Origin: an uncultured Clostridia bacterium
GTDB lineage: Bacteria > Bacillota > Clostridia > Monoglobales > Monoglobaceae
Length of the DNA: 64,000 bases
Reading direction: 5' to 3'
Assembly: GCA_947625905.1 (NCBI GenBank)
Contig: CANQQJ010000009.1
Span: 25,377-89,376, forward strand
In this document: in pieces, positions 53,116 through 63,300 of the stretch
Layout of the letters: every line of letters begins with the position of its first letter
How positions within the stretch are numbered: position 1 is the stretch's first letter
Program-made: the position numbers and the translations under genes
Notes under the pieces: generated by a model
What the model was told of the DNA's origin: nothing
Seen by the model: only the letters and a program-made list of their open reading frames with translations
The model's database searches: none

Positions 53116-53682
53116 ATGACAGAAAAAGAAAAATGCGGCGCGGGAATGCTTTACAACCCGAATTATGACCCGGAGCTGCTTGCGGAGATAGACGCGTGCA
53201 ATGATCTGTGCTTTGAGTTCAATAAAATAAAGCCGTCGGACAGGGCGGCTCAGCGCGAAATGCTTAAAAAGATCTTCGCGAAGACGGGCAAGGAACCGAC
53301 GGTCAACGCGCCGCTCAGAGTAGACTACGGCTACAAAACCACGGTGGGCGATTGTTTTTTCGCGAACCAAAACTGCTATATTTTGGACGGCGGCGGCGTG
53401 ACATTCGGGGACTATGTGTTCATAGGCCCGAACTGCGTTTTCACGACCGCGGACCACGCCATTGACCCGAAGCAGCGCCGCGAGGGCCTTGAAACCGCCA
53501 AGCCTATCAAGGTAGGAAACGACGTGTGGTTCGGCGCGGGCGTTATCGTGCTGGGCGGCGTGACTATAGGCGACGGCTCGATAATCGGCGCGGGCAGCGT
53601 GGTAACGCGCGACATACCGCCGAATGTTGTCGCGGTCGGGAATCCCTGCCGCGTTATGCGGAAAATAGGGAAAGGGGAGTAA
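53116..53682 (+). CDS. Sugar O-acetyltransferase (Maa/LacA family)
   Basis: 188 residues. N-terminal Mac domain (KCGAGMLYNPNYDPELLAEIDACNDL... in part) and left-handed beta-helix hexapeptides. Catalytic His is in FTTADHAIDP near residue 115, and the AcCoA region VTRDIPPNVVAVGNPCRV is at the end. Acetylates maltose, galactosides or related sugars, often for export or detoxification. Has its own promoter with a palindromic operator and is followed directly by an intergenic repeat. Confidence 0.92.
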   Translation: MTEKEKCGAGMLYNPNYDPELLAEIDACNDLCFEFNKIKPSDRAAQREMLKKIFAKTGKEPTVNAPLRVDYGYKTTVGDCFFANQNCYILDGGGVTFGDYVFIGPNCVFTTADHAIDPKQRREGLETAKPIKVGNDVWFGAGVIVLGGVTIGDGSIIGAGSVVTRDIPPNVVAVGNPCRVMRKIGKGE

Positions 53683-53683
53683 A

Positions 53684-53738
53684 ACCTCCCCCTCAGTCTG
53701 CTGCGCAGACAGCTCCCCCTCCTAAAGGAAGGGGAGCC
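53684..53738. repeat. CTCAGTCTGC...GGGGAGCC repeat after the acetyltransferase
   Basis: Begins two bases after the TAA stop. CTGCTGCGCAG and AGCTCCCCCTCCT-AAAGGA-AGGGGAGCC pairs. May act as terminator for the convergent genes. Confidence 0.75.
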
Positions 53739-53745
53739 TAATTTT

Positions 53746-54039
53746 TTAGTTTTTGTGGCCGAAGAGGCCGCCGAGGCCGTCTTTGATCTTGTCAAGGATC
53801 TCGGAGCCTTCCGCTTTTTCAAGCAGCTCGCCCGCCTCGTCCTTGAGCTTGTCAAGAATGTCGCCGTTGCCGGCTATCTTTTCCTCAACTACCTTGATGA
53901 TAGCCTTCACCTGCTCGTCGGGCAGGTCAACGCCGATCGTCTTCTCGATCGTCTTGATCGGGTCCTTTTTGAACGCGTCCTGCGTCGCTTGGTCTTTGGT
54001 CAATTTCTCGACCGCGTCTTTTAATTTGTTGAAATCCAT
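53746..54039 (-). CDS. Uncharacterised 97-residue soluble protein
   Basis: Not recognised. Acidic/lysine-rich, predicted mostly helical: MDFNKLKDAVEKLTKDQAT, then FKKDPIKTIEKTIGVDLPDEQV, and an ILDKIKDGLGGLFGHKN end. No signal peptide or cysteines. The KDP...GVDLPDEQ segment resembles leader regions of some ribosomally made peptides and also small soluble clostridial proteins, without clear homology to either. Good GGGGG ribosome site. It follows the HerA-like remnant by 46 bases and may once have shared its transcript. Confidence 0.65.
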   Translation of the reverse strand: MDFNKLKDAVEKLTKDQATQDAFKKDPIKTIEKTIGVDLPDEQVKAIIKVVEEKIAGNGDILDKLKDEAGELLEKAEGSEILDKIKDGLGGLFGHKN

Positions 54040-54085
54040 TGATTTAACCCCCTTGAAAAAATTTATATTATATTTTATCTATTTT

Positions 54086-55077
54086 TTACCAATGCTTCAT
54101 ATTGCCGAAAAATCCGCGCATGATGTTGCGGCCGAACTCTCTGCCTATCTGAGAGATCGTGTTGGTCAAAACGCGGCTCGCGGCGTTCTTTCTGCGGCGC
54201 GCAGCTGCCTCATGCTCGCGCTCCTTTTGGCGCTCCTTGCGTTCCTCTTCCTTTTCCTTTTCGCGCTCTTTTCCGGCTTCCTCTTTAGCCTTCTCGGCCT
54301 CGAGCTTGGCTTCTTCCTTTGCCCGCTCGGCTTCCTCTTTGGCCTTCTGTTCGGCCTCGGCCTGCTCCTGCTCGAGCTTTTGGATGTCCTCAAATGCCGA
54401 CTCGTTATCGACCGCGTCGCCGTACTTCATAAACAGGTCGGAGCCGTTCATGGTCTTTGCACGCACATCCTCGCCGCAGGGCTCCATAAGGCTCTCGGGC
54501 GGCAGTATGAATGCGCGCTGAACCACATTGGGCGCGCCATCCTCATCGAGGAACGAGACAAGCGCCTCGCCTGTGCCCAGAATCGAGATAGCCTCCTCGG
54601 TGTCAAACGCCGGGTTGGATCTGAAGGTCTGAGCCGCGGTCTTGACCGCCTTCTGCTCGGTTGGAGTGAAGGCGCGCAGCGCGTGCTGCACCCTGTTGCC
54701 CAGCTGTGCCAGCACCGTCTCGGGTATGTCGGACGGGCTCTGGGTGATAAAGTAAATGCCGATGCCCTTTGAACGTATCAGCCGCGCCACCTGCTCGATC
54801 TTGTCGAGCAGCGCTTTCGGCACGTCTTTGAACAGCAGATGCGCCTCGTCGAAGAAAAATACCATTCTCGGCTTGTCGAGGTCGCCCGCCTCGGGGAAGT
54901 TCTCGTAAAGATCGGTCATCAGCCAGAGCAGGAAGGTCGAGTACAGAAGCGGCTCGTTCGCCAGCTTCACGCAGTCCATAATATTTATTATGCCCTTTCC
55001 GTCGTTTTTAAGACGCACCCAGTCTTTGATCTCGCGTCCGCGCTCGCTATCCAATATTTTCCGTCGCTTGTATACAT
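54086..55077 (-). pseudogene. Broken HerA-like ATPase (DUF853/YjgR family)
   Basis: The C-terminal half of a YjgR-type helicase-like ATPase is intact from [20 protein letters not shown] to [18 protein letters not shown], including Walker B-like [12 protein letters not shown] and [37 protein letters not shown] (quoted in part). Some 220 upstream residues with Walker A are missing. An ATG at 55077 with a GGGGGG site encodes [12 protein letters not shown], like the family's normal N-terminus, but in another frame, joined within about 12 codons to the C-terminal part. This points to an internal deletion with frameshift. A Lys/Glu-rich coil near the end is typical. Confidence 0.8.
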
Positions 55078-55397
55078 AATTATCCCCCCCGTTTCGATTT
55101 TTTATAATCTATAATCGTACTATTATGTCATAGCCTTGTCAATATTATTTAGGAAAATTTTACAAAACAAAAAAGGAGGTGTTCCCACCTCCGTCAGGCT
55201 GCGCCTGACACCTCCTCCCGGGAGGAGGCAAACGGGCGGATAATATCCGCCCATTTGGGACGTCGAGGGCGCCGTCCCCTACAACATTTTGCGCACTTTT
55301 GCCGTAAGGGAGGCAAAAATAGGCTCCCCTTCCTTTAGGAGGGGGAGCTGTCAGCGCAGCTGACTGAGGGGGTGGCCTATTCGCTATTTACTATTCG
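55078..55397. repeat. 320-bp intergenic region with palindromic repeats
   Basis: No gene. Starts with C7 (55084-55090), then an A/T-rich part, then a CCTCCGTCAGGCTGCGCCTGAC / CCTCCTCCCGGGAGGAGG block, a GGGCGGATAATATCCGCCC palindrome (55234-55252), GGGACGTCGAGG...CCGTCCCCTAC (as at 4171-4196), and a reversed GGCTCCCCTTCC...CTGAGGGGG palindrome (55330-55376). The last 20 bases are an AATTAGCGAATAG repeat that reaches into the next gene. Confidence 0.75.
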
Positions 55398-56513
55398 CTA
55401 ATTACTACGTTGGTACATCTCCGGGGAGACTTTTTGGCGCAGGGTCGCGGCGCCGTGGGGGCCGGCGAAGGGGTAGACCTTGACATACAGGCCGTCCTCG
55501 CCGTCCGAGAATTCCACGGTCGTGTATGAGTTTCCAAACTCCGACTCGAGCACCAGTCCGCCCTGCTTTAAGGCGTAGAACAAGTCTCTGTTTCCATCCT
55601 TGTCCTTCGCGAGGTACACGGCCGCGCCGTCGATCTCGCGGCTGTCATATACCTCGTAATTATCGGTGATGAATTTCACCGCCTCGTCGTAGCTCAGAAT
55701 GACTTCCAGATCCTTTTTCATGTCAAATATCTTCAAGGTGTCGACGTTATAGCTCAGAAAGCCGTCATGATCGACATACATTGTGCCGACCGTCTCGCCG
55801 TCCAGCAGCACGGGCTTTATATGATTGAAGTCGACGGCGAACTCATCGGAGCAATCGCAGGAGACCTGATTCATATAATAATTAAGCTGGTCGAACGACA
55901 CCGATAAATTGTTGTCGGTAAATTGATACACCATTTTGTGAAGCGGGATATCGCGCAGATCGTTGGTCTGATAGGTGTAGAGGCGCACCTCGCGCTTGTC
56001 GCCGTCCCATGTGAAATTGCACATGTATTTCGAATAACCGTAATCGGCGTTGGGGCTGTCGAGGCCCACGGTTCCCAGATCCTCGATGCAGACCGCGGTC
56101 TTTCCGTTTATCGCGAAGCTCGGCACCTCAAGCCCGTTGAATATGACTTTTATATCGGTCTCATAAATATTGTCAAGGATCTTGCCGACCTCGCCGCGTT
56201 CGATATTGAGCGGCTCGCCGTAGCCCGAGCTTCCGTCGGAATCGACGGTGAGGGTGCGGGTGTCGTCGTTGTACTGCCAATAAAAGCCGTAGTGCGCGTC
56301 GGCGTCTGTCCCGCCAACGTCAAGGTCCTCGATCAAAACGGCTGTTTTGCCGTCCAAGCAATAGGACGGTATCGGGCGGTTGTTGACGTATGCCAGAATA
56401 TCGGTCGAGTAAATATTTCCGACGATATCGCCGACTTCGGCAAAGGCGCACGACGCCGTGCCGAGCAGCAGTGTCACAATAAGAGCCGCTGAGACAAGCT
56501 TAAGTTTTTTCAT
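55398..56513 (-). CDS. Secreted protein with two internal TDI/EDL repeats
   Basis: 371 residues. Signal peptide of about 25 residues (cleavage after AFA). Two repeats of about 85 residues: GNIYSTDILAYVNNRPIPSY...GKTAVLIEDLDV and DNIYETDIKVIFNGLEVPSF...GKTAVCIEDLGT, a clostridial wall-associated motif related to copper-amine-oxidase N-domains. The C-terminal half is not recognised. Function unknown, likely extracellular. The last four codons and TAG come from an AACGTAGTAATTAG repeat, so the native C-terminus may have differed. Confidence 0.75.
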   Translation of the reverse strand: MKKLKLVSAALIVTLLLGTASCAFAEVGDIVGNIYSTDILAYVNNRPIPSYCLDGKTAVLIEDLDVGGTDADAHYGFYWQYNDDTRTLTVDSDGSSGYGEPLNIERGEVGKILDNIYETDIKVIFNGLEVPSFAINGKTAVCIEDLGTVGLDSPNADYGYSKYMCNFTWDGDKREVRLYTYQTNDLRDIPLHKMVYQFTDNNLSVSFDQLNYYMNQVSCDCSDEFAVDFNHIKPVLLDGETVGTMYVDHDGFLSYNVDTLKIFDMKKDLEVILSYDEAVKFITDNYEVYDSREIDGAAVYLAKDKDGNRDLFYALKQGGLVLESEFGNSYTTVEFSDGEDGLYVKVYPFAGPHGAATLRQKVSPEMYQRSN

Positions 56514-56576
56514 AACGATTCCTCCTTAAAAAAGCTTATACTTATTAGACGATCGTTTCGCGAAAAAGTTCCCGAA

Positions 56577-57104
56577 TCATTCAAATTTCTCGTAAAACAC
56601 CAGATCATTGAGGGGCTTTCTCAGGTTCATGCTGTCGTGTCTGTCAGCGGGCAGCGGTTCCTCGTCGGCGTATCCGACTGCCAGAATGTTCACGGGCTCG
56701 ACGCCGTCGGGCAGGTTAAGCACCTCTTTTACCACGTTCGGCCTGAAATAGCAAATCCAGCATGAGCCGAGACCCTCGTCTGTTGCCGCAAGCATCATAT
56801 GATCGGTGACTATCGCCGCGTCGATGTCCGATATGCAGTTTTGGTCGTATTTGCGCACCCAGGACAGCTTTTTCTCGACGCATATCACAAACACAAGCGG
56901 CGCGCCGAAGGTTCGTGTGCCTTGGTTCAGCTTTTCAATGCTCTCCTTTTCGCGCAGCACAAATATGCGCTGGGGCTGAGCGTTCACGCCGGTGGGCGCG
57001 ACACGGCCCGCCTCCAAAATGCGGTCGATCTTCTCCTGCTCAACGGGTTTGTCCTTATATTTTCTCACCGAATATCTTTTTTTCGCAAGCTCCAAAAATT
57101 TCAT
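56577..57104 (-). CDS. Nitroreductase family protein
   Basis: 175 residues. FMN-binding pattern: RYSVRKYKDKPVEQEKID near 11-28, GVNAQPQRIFVL near 42, and GLGSCWICYF with NILAVGYADEEP near the end. NAD(P)H-dependent reductase of nitroaromatics, quinones or flavins; substrate unknown. The ATG at 57104 is used. A longer start at 57170 reads into A/T-rich upstream DNA with no ribosome site. Confidence 0.88.
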   Translation of the reverse strand: MKFLELAKKRYSVRKYKDKPVEQEKIDRILEAGRVAPTGVNAQPQRIFVLREKESIEKLNQGTRTFGAPLVFVICVEKKLSWVRKYDQNCISDIDAAIVTDHMMLAATDEGLGSCWICYFRPNVVKEVLNLPDGVEPVNILAVGYADEEPLPADRHDSMNLRKPLNDLVFYEKFE

Positions 57105-57239
57105 AAAATACCTTTCCTTTCCTAAATATTGTTGTGTTTTTATCATAACACATACCGCGACGAATGGCAACGGTCAAATAATTTATGAGTTTTACCGAAA
57201 ACTTGTTATCTGGTATCTAAAAATTTTTTAAACTGGCTA

Positions 57240-57267
57240 TTGATTTTGCGAAAACCAATGTTATAAT
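57240..57267 (+). promoter_or_regulatory. Candidate promoter of the giant pectin-active gene
   Basis: TTGATT (57240-57245), 16 bases, TATAAT (57262-57267). A 65-base leader follows to the ATG at 57333, with a strong AAAGGAGG site. Confidence 0.5.
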
Positions 57268-57332
57268 TATATTATAATATTTGTGCCGCTTTAACAAAAT
57301 TCACGCACGGCACGAGAAAAGGAGGAAATTAT

Positions 57333-60300
57333 ATGTTAAAAACACGATTGCTAAGCCTGGTTCTGGCTATCGCGATGATCGGCACCATGTTCACGGGCGT
57401 GACCGTGTTCGCCGCTCCGTCGGACGGTGAAGCTCAGGCAGCGGCAGGACCGACGACTCTGACGGTTGACCCGTCTCGGGCTGAAACGGGCAACAACTTC
57501 AAAACCATCAGAGCAGCGGTCGCGAAGGCAAAGGAACTCAATCCGTCCGATACAAGCCCGGTTACAATTAATATTAACCCGGGCAGATATGAGGAACAGG
57601 TTGAAATCAGCGGTATGAGCTATGTAACCCTTCAGCAGACTCCCGACACTTCGGGAAATGTTGAGCTTAGTTGGTACTACTGCACGGGTTACGCGGCGGC
57701 AAACTGCGATTTGAGCGGCAAGTACAATCCAAACATTGACTGGTACAAAAATCCCCCAAAAGATGAAAACAATAAGGAGTACAAGTTGGGAGAGGTTGTT
57801 CCGGCCGGAACAAAGCTTACATATACCACGGTTGACGGAAAGTCAGTTACCGAGACGGTAAGCAGAGCTACCGAGCTCGGCAACACAGGCGGTATGGACA
57901 AAATGGCGACATTGCTCGTTCAAAAAGACGCGTCCAACATCACGATTAAGGATCTGCACATCATTAATAGTGTGCCCGTAATGGTAACTCAGGGTCAGAA
58001 GGACGCTCATCTGACGCCTTTGTCTAGTTTCCCAAACCTTCCCGCAAGAGACGTTGACGCTCTGACTGTTTCGGCAGACGGTGAAACAACGGCTGAAGCG
58101 GTACCGTCAGCGTTTAACGGCAAAGAAGTGAACAAGACTCTGTTTGATCAGGAAGTGGCAAAAGGCACAACTTTTACATCAGGTGAAAGTACATGGCTGG
58201 CTCGTTCGGGTGCTTTCAACGAGAGAGGTCACGCTGTTGCTTGCTGCGGCGACAAGGTAACGTTTGACGGCATTTATCTCCGCGGCGGTCAGGACTCTCT
58301 GTACATCGCCGGCGAAAACAGAATGTATTTCAAAAACAGCACGATTATAGGCGGAACCGATTATATCTACGGCAGCGCCACGGCTGTGTTCGACAGCTGC
58401 AAGCTGGGTCTTGAGGGATTTTCGGATAAGTCATACGGCTCGCCTATAGCGACGGCAAGTACGCCTAAAACGACACCTTACGGCTACCTGTTCTATAACT
58501 GCACGCTTTATAATGTTCGCGATAACAACAAATCGAATAACTTCGGCGGTTCTTGGAACAGCAACGGACAGGTTACATATTATAATTGTAAATTGGACGA
58601 TAACGGAACAGTAGGCAAATCGAATTTCCAGATCGACGCTAACGGTTGGGGCAGATTTGACGCTCAGCTTGGTCTGCACCGCCTCTATGAGTATGGCACG
58701 ACCAACAACAGCGGCGCGGCTGTTGATCTCACAAAGCGCGTTGTAAACAAGTCTGTTGAGGAAGGCGGTCCCGGCATGGGCACAGTTCTTGACGAGTGGC
58801 AGATTTTGGAGTTTAACCCCAGAAACTATTTTGCTAAAAAGAACGGCGGTTGGGCAGATGATTGGGATCCTATGGGAGTATCTTCAAAATATACAAATGT
58901 TGACGCGGCAATAAATGGTGTTCAATTCAACATACCGTCGAACGAATCGACAGAAATCGATCTCCCCACTCCGCCCGACAATGTTGAATATATGTGGAAA
59001 TCTGCATCGCCGAACGCGGTCGTAAAGGACAATAAGCTTGTTGTAACACGTCCCGCCGCGGGCGAACCCAATATCAAAAGTGAGATAACTCTTTATGTAA
59101 GAGACAAGAATGATAATACAATCGGCGATAAGGTTACGGTTCCGATTGAAATTACGCCTACCACAAACACAACGGACGTATTTAACATCCCCGTGAAGAT
59201 CACTTCTTCTCTCACGCTCAGCGAGCCTAACAACTTTACTATCACGATATCCAAAAACGGCGCTCCCATAAAGACTCAGGTCGTTACCATGGCGGCGGGT
59301 CAGACAGAGGCAACAGCCACTATCGAGAATATTCCCGCAAGCACGGAGGGTATTGATTACGACGTTAAGATCGTATCAACGAGCAACGACCTTACGATTG
59401 TATCTCCCGAAAGCGGCGAAATGAAGATCAAAGGCAAAACCGGTCAGCCGGTACAGCTCAATATTTCCGCTCAGATGTTGATCGACGATGAGGTTGGACT
59501 CGGTAGTTCCGTAAACTACAGTTCGAGCGACGGCGCCAAGACAGTATATAATTTGATTGACCTTGCCAAAGCAGCGGGCGCGGATGAAAGCGTCGCGACA
59601 TCGGATCAGATCACTGTTGAGTATGATCTGACGGTTCCCGCAGAACTTAAACAGGATTCAAGTTATATTGATTTGATCGCCACTACTCCTGCGCAAAACA
59701 TCAACACACAGGCGGTTAATTCAAGATTTGCGTTCTGGAGACTTTATAAGGGATGGAACCAGATAGACATGGCTGACTGCAATACAGCCTTCGGCGGCAC
59801 AGACAATACCGATGACCAGTGGCTGAATATTGCCGGTAAGTTTGACTATAAAACGGTAAGCCATATTACAACTACAATTGATTATAAGAACCAGGTTGTT
59901 TCTGCCGCGGCAACGGGATCGGGCAGCAGCCAGAAAGTCAAGGAATTTACGTTTAAGTCATTCCCCTCAAACTATGAAAGAGGAAATTTATTCCTTGCTA
60001 TGTATCCCGCAGGTCCCGACGTCTGGACAATCAGTAATGTCAAGGTCACATATAAAAAGCTTGTTCAGGGCGAGCTTCCCGAGACCCCCGAGGGAGTTGA
60101 CGTTTATAAGTTCAATGACGTTGTAGGCGGAAGCGAGCATCAAGATTCAGAGCAGTATAAGTTTATAAGCGATGCAGACGAATTTGTAAAAGGTTTGTTT
60201 AAGGCTGAGTCTGATAGCACGATCGTTGATCCCGCTATGACCGCGAATTATAGAAATTATATCGCGGGAACGGGTGATGAAAGCCACGGTCAGCCCCATC

Positions 60301-63300
60301 CGACCGTAACTCTTGAGGCTCCTGCCGGAAAGTACAGGATATATTATCTCGGATATAACAGCGGCAAAAATGTTCAGGCCAAAGTAAACGGCAAGACTTA
60401 TACCGCGGCTCCGGGAAAAGACCTCGCCACAGGCGGCAGCAAAACTCTTAAATATTATGAGATCGACATCGAAATGACAAGCAAAAACAGCACTATAACA
60501 TTTGATTCGACAGATCAGTGGCTGCCCGACGCATACGGAATAGTGATCGTCGGCAGCAGCGAGCTTCCGGGCGCGCCGGTTGCCACCGACGATCCGGTTG
60601 CTACCGAAACTCCGGTTACGACAGAAACTCCTGTTACGACCGATACTCCGGTTACGACCGAAACTCCGGTTACGACCGATACTCCGGCTACACAGGCTCC
60701 CACTCCCACGCCCGCTCCGACGGCTGAGCCTATGGATCCCATCGCGGATATCGACTTCACGACCATGCAGGCCGTTCCGGTATACAGCGCGGCGAACAGC
60801 AGCGGTTTTGTTGCTCAGTCGAGCGCGATCAGAGCGACAGGCTCCGAGAGAAAGGTAGCGGCTACAAGCGCGATCAAGATAGACGCCGAAAAAGGCGCGA
60901 CTGTGACCGAGAGCGAAGGCACATACCTTTATAACAAGAGCAACAGCGACGACGGAGACGACTATAACTACGGCGGACTTATCTACAGACTTGACACGGA
61001 CGCCCCCGGAGCTTATCACCTGGAAGTTGAAGTAGCGGACCACTCTAATACAACTGTCGCTCCCACAGGAATGCAGGCAGGCAGACTGACCGGCACAAGC
61101 AACTGGGATAACTGTCTGCACGTTCCCAGGACGGTTTCGGCCAAGTGGAACGGCAATGTTTGGTCCTATGACTTCGCCACCGGCGAGAACTTTATAGAGA
61201 TCGAGATCGAGCCCAACAAGCTGCCCACAAAGGACGCACCTCAGACGGTAGGCGTTAAGTCGATAAAGATCACGCCTCTCGGCGTGAATCCCTCAAGCGG
61301 CAAACCCACGATCCATATTCTGGGCGACTCGACGCAGAAGGCCTACAGCTTTAACGAGACGATCAGCTCATGGGGACAGATGCTCGGCGAGTACTTCGAT
61401 CCCTCTAAGGTAAACGTTATCAACTACTCGATGGGCGGCAGAGCCATGAAGAGCAACTACTGTGAAGGCAGAGCCATGGAGCCTCTGATCCGCGGCAGAG
61501 AGGGCGACTATGTATTTATCCACTCGGCGCACAACGACGAGACTCTGAGCAGCAACAGATTCTCGAGAGGCTCGGGAATAAAGAGCGGCACGCTTGACAC
61601 AAACAACGCAAGCTATCAGAGATGGCTCGATATGTATGTCAAGATGATAAAGGCGCGCGGCATGATCCCGGTACTGGTTACGGCTATGCCCAGAACAGGC
61701 AACGGCGCTTATTCCGAAGGCACAAGCAAGCCCAACGGCTTTAACCCCGACTCGCCCGACCTTATGAGGAAAAAGGCGACGAGCGACAGCGGCGTTGGTC
61801 TGGTTGAGCTCTATGCCGGAGCCAAGACATATATCGACAGCCTTGAAGACAACGAGGTACTGTACATCTATCACACATACGAGGCCGGCGAATCTCCGGC
61901 GAACAACAACGCCAACGGCTCGGAAGGCAAGAAGCATGACGGAACGCACTACAGAGAAGCGGCCGCCAAACAGTGGTGCCGCATAATGCTCCAGAGCATC
62001 TATGACCAGAGCGTGGCAACAACAGACACATACACCGATAAAGAAATGATGGCAGATCTGGTTGACTGCATGAAAGCTCCCGTCAAGGCGGCAGCGGCGG
62101 ATCCGAACCATGACTGGTCCGCGGTATTCCCCGAGATGGCAAGCGACGTAAGCGCGGTAGGCGTTGTTCCCGGAGCAACAAAGCAGACTAACCAGGCGAA
62201 CTATTACTACAGAAACAACATCGAGAAGGCTCTGCAAATAGGCGCTCTCCATAAGGACAGCAGCAACAATTTCAAGCCCACTCAGACGATCACGGTAGGC
62301 GAGTTTGCGAGAGGCGCCGAGAAGGTATTCGGCCTGACCGAGAACACGCTGAACAGCTACAGCCTCACCTATGAGGAGCTTCAGGCGGCAAACGCCAAGC
62401 CCATCGAGGCGGCCTCGATCGACGAGACAGCCGACGCGGCCGACGCCACGGGCGATCTGACGGTAACAGTCACACAGCCCGCGGAAGGCGGCAAGGTCAC
62501 CGTATATAACGAGACGCAAAGAGTTATGGCTTACGGCAATGTTCCCGAAGCAGCGAAAATTGTTGCCGATCAGACAATGGTCGACAATGAATACTTCACT
62601 CTTACCGCTCCGCATAACCTTGCGCAAAACAGCAAGGTACCCGGCAATGACAGCAAAGTAAGCTTTGAGAACGGAAAAATAACCGGCGACTATGTATATT
62701 ACAGAAATAAAGAGGACGCCGAAGTTAAATACACAGCCAAAGCAAGCGGACAGCTGGTTGTTTACGCGTCGCTCAACGCTGACACCGGAAGAAAGATATT
62801 CCTTGTAAACGAAGCTGATTCAAATGATTCTCAGTCGCAAGACAGCGGCGGTGCCAGCGGAGCCGGAAGTGTAACGTTTAACGTTGAGGCCGGAAAGACA
62901 TATAAGCTTTATCAGAGCAGTTCCGACCAGAAGCTTTACGGCGTTGTATTCCAGGGCGAATATCCGCACAGCGACACATCGCTCAATGCAAATTCGGGCG
63001 ACACTATCAGAGTTTCCGCAAGCGTGGACGACGGCTACACGCTGAATTCTATCACGGTAAACGGAGAATCCAAGTCAAACAAGAGAGAGTATACTTTTGA
63101 GATCACCGCAAACGCCACGGTTTCGGCCACATTCGACAAGGAGCCCGAACTGATCGACCAGACATTGATCGCATCCGACGCGGCTCTGACACGCGAGGCC
63201 ATGGGCGCCATACTCTATGACGCGTACAAGGCGGCCGAAGAAGCAAACGGCACATGGATCACGAACGCGAAGGTTTACATGAACCAGAAGGGCGGAGCTC

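Noticed and set aside
57268..57332. Riboswitch in the leader of the pectin gene
   Set aside because: Only 65 bases, with no recognisable aptamer or terminator.
60515..60766. Minus-strand frame with VSVVTG repeats
   Set aside because: Antisense of the Thr/Pro linker codons of the pectin protein.
61368..62627. Minus-strand open frame of 419 codons opposite the pectin protein
   Set aside because: The plus strand encodes a clear SGNH esterase and SLH region here, and the minus frame has no motif or ribosome site.
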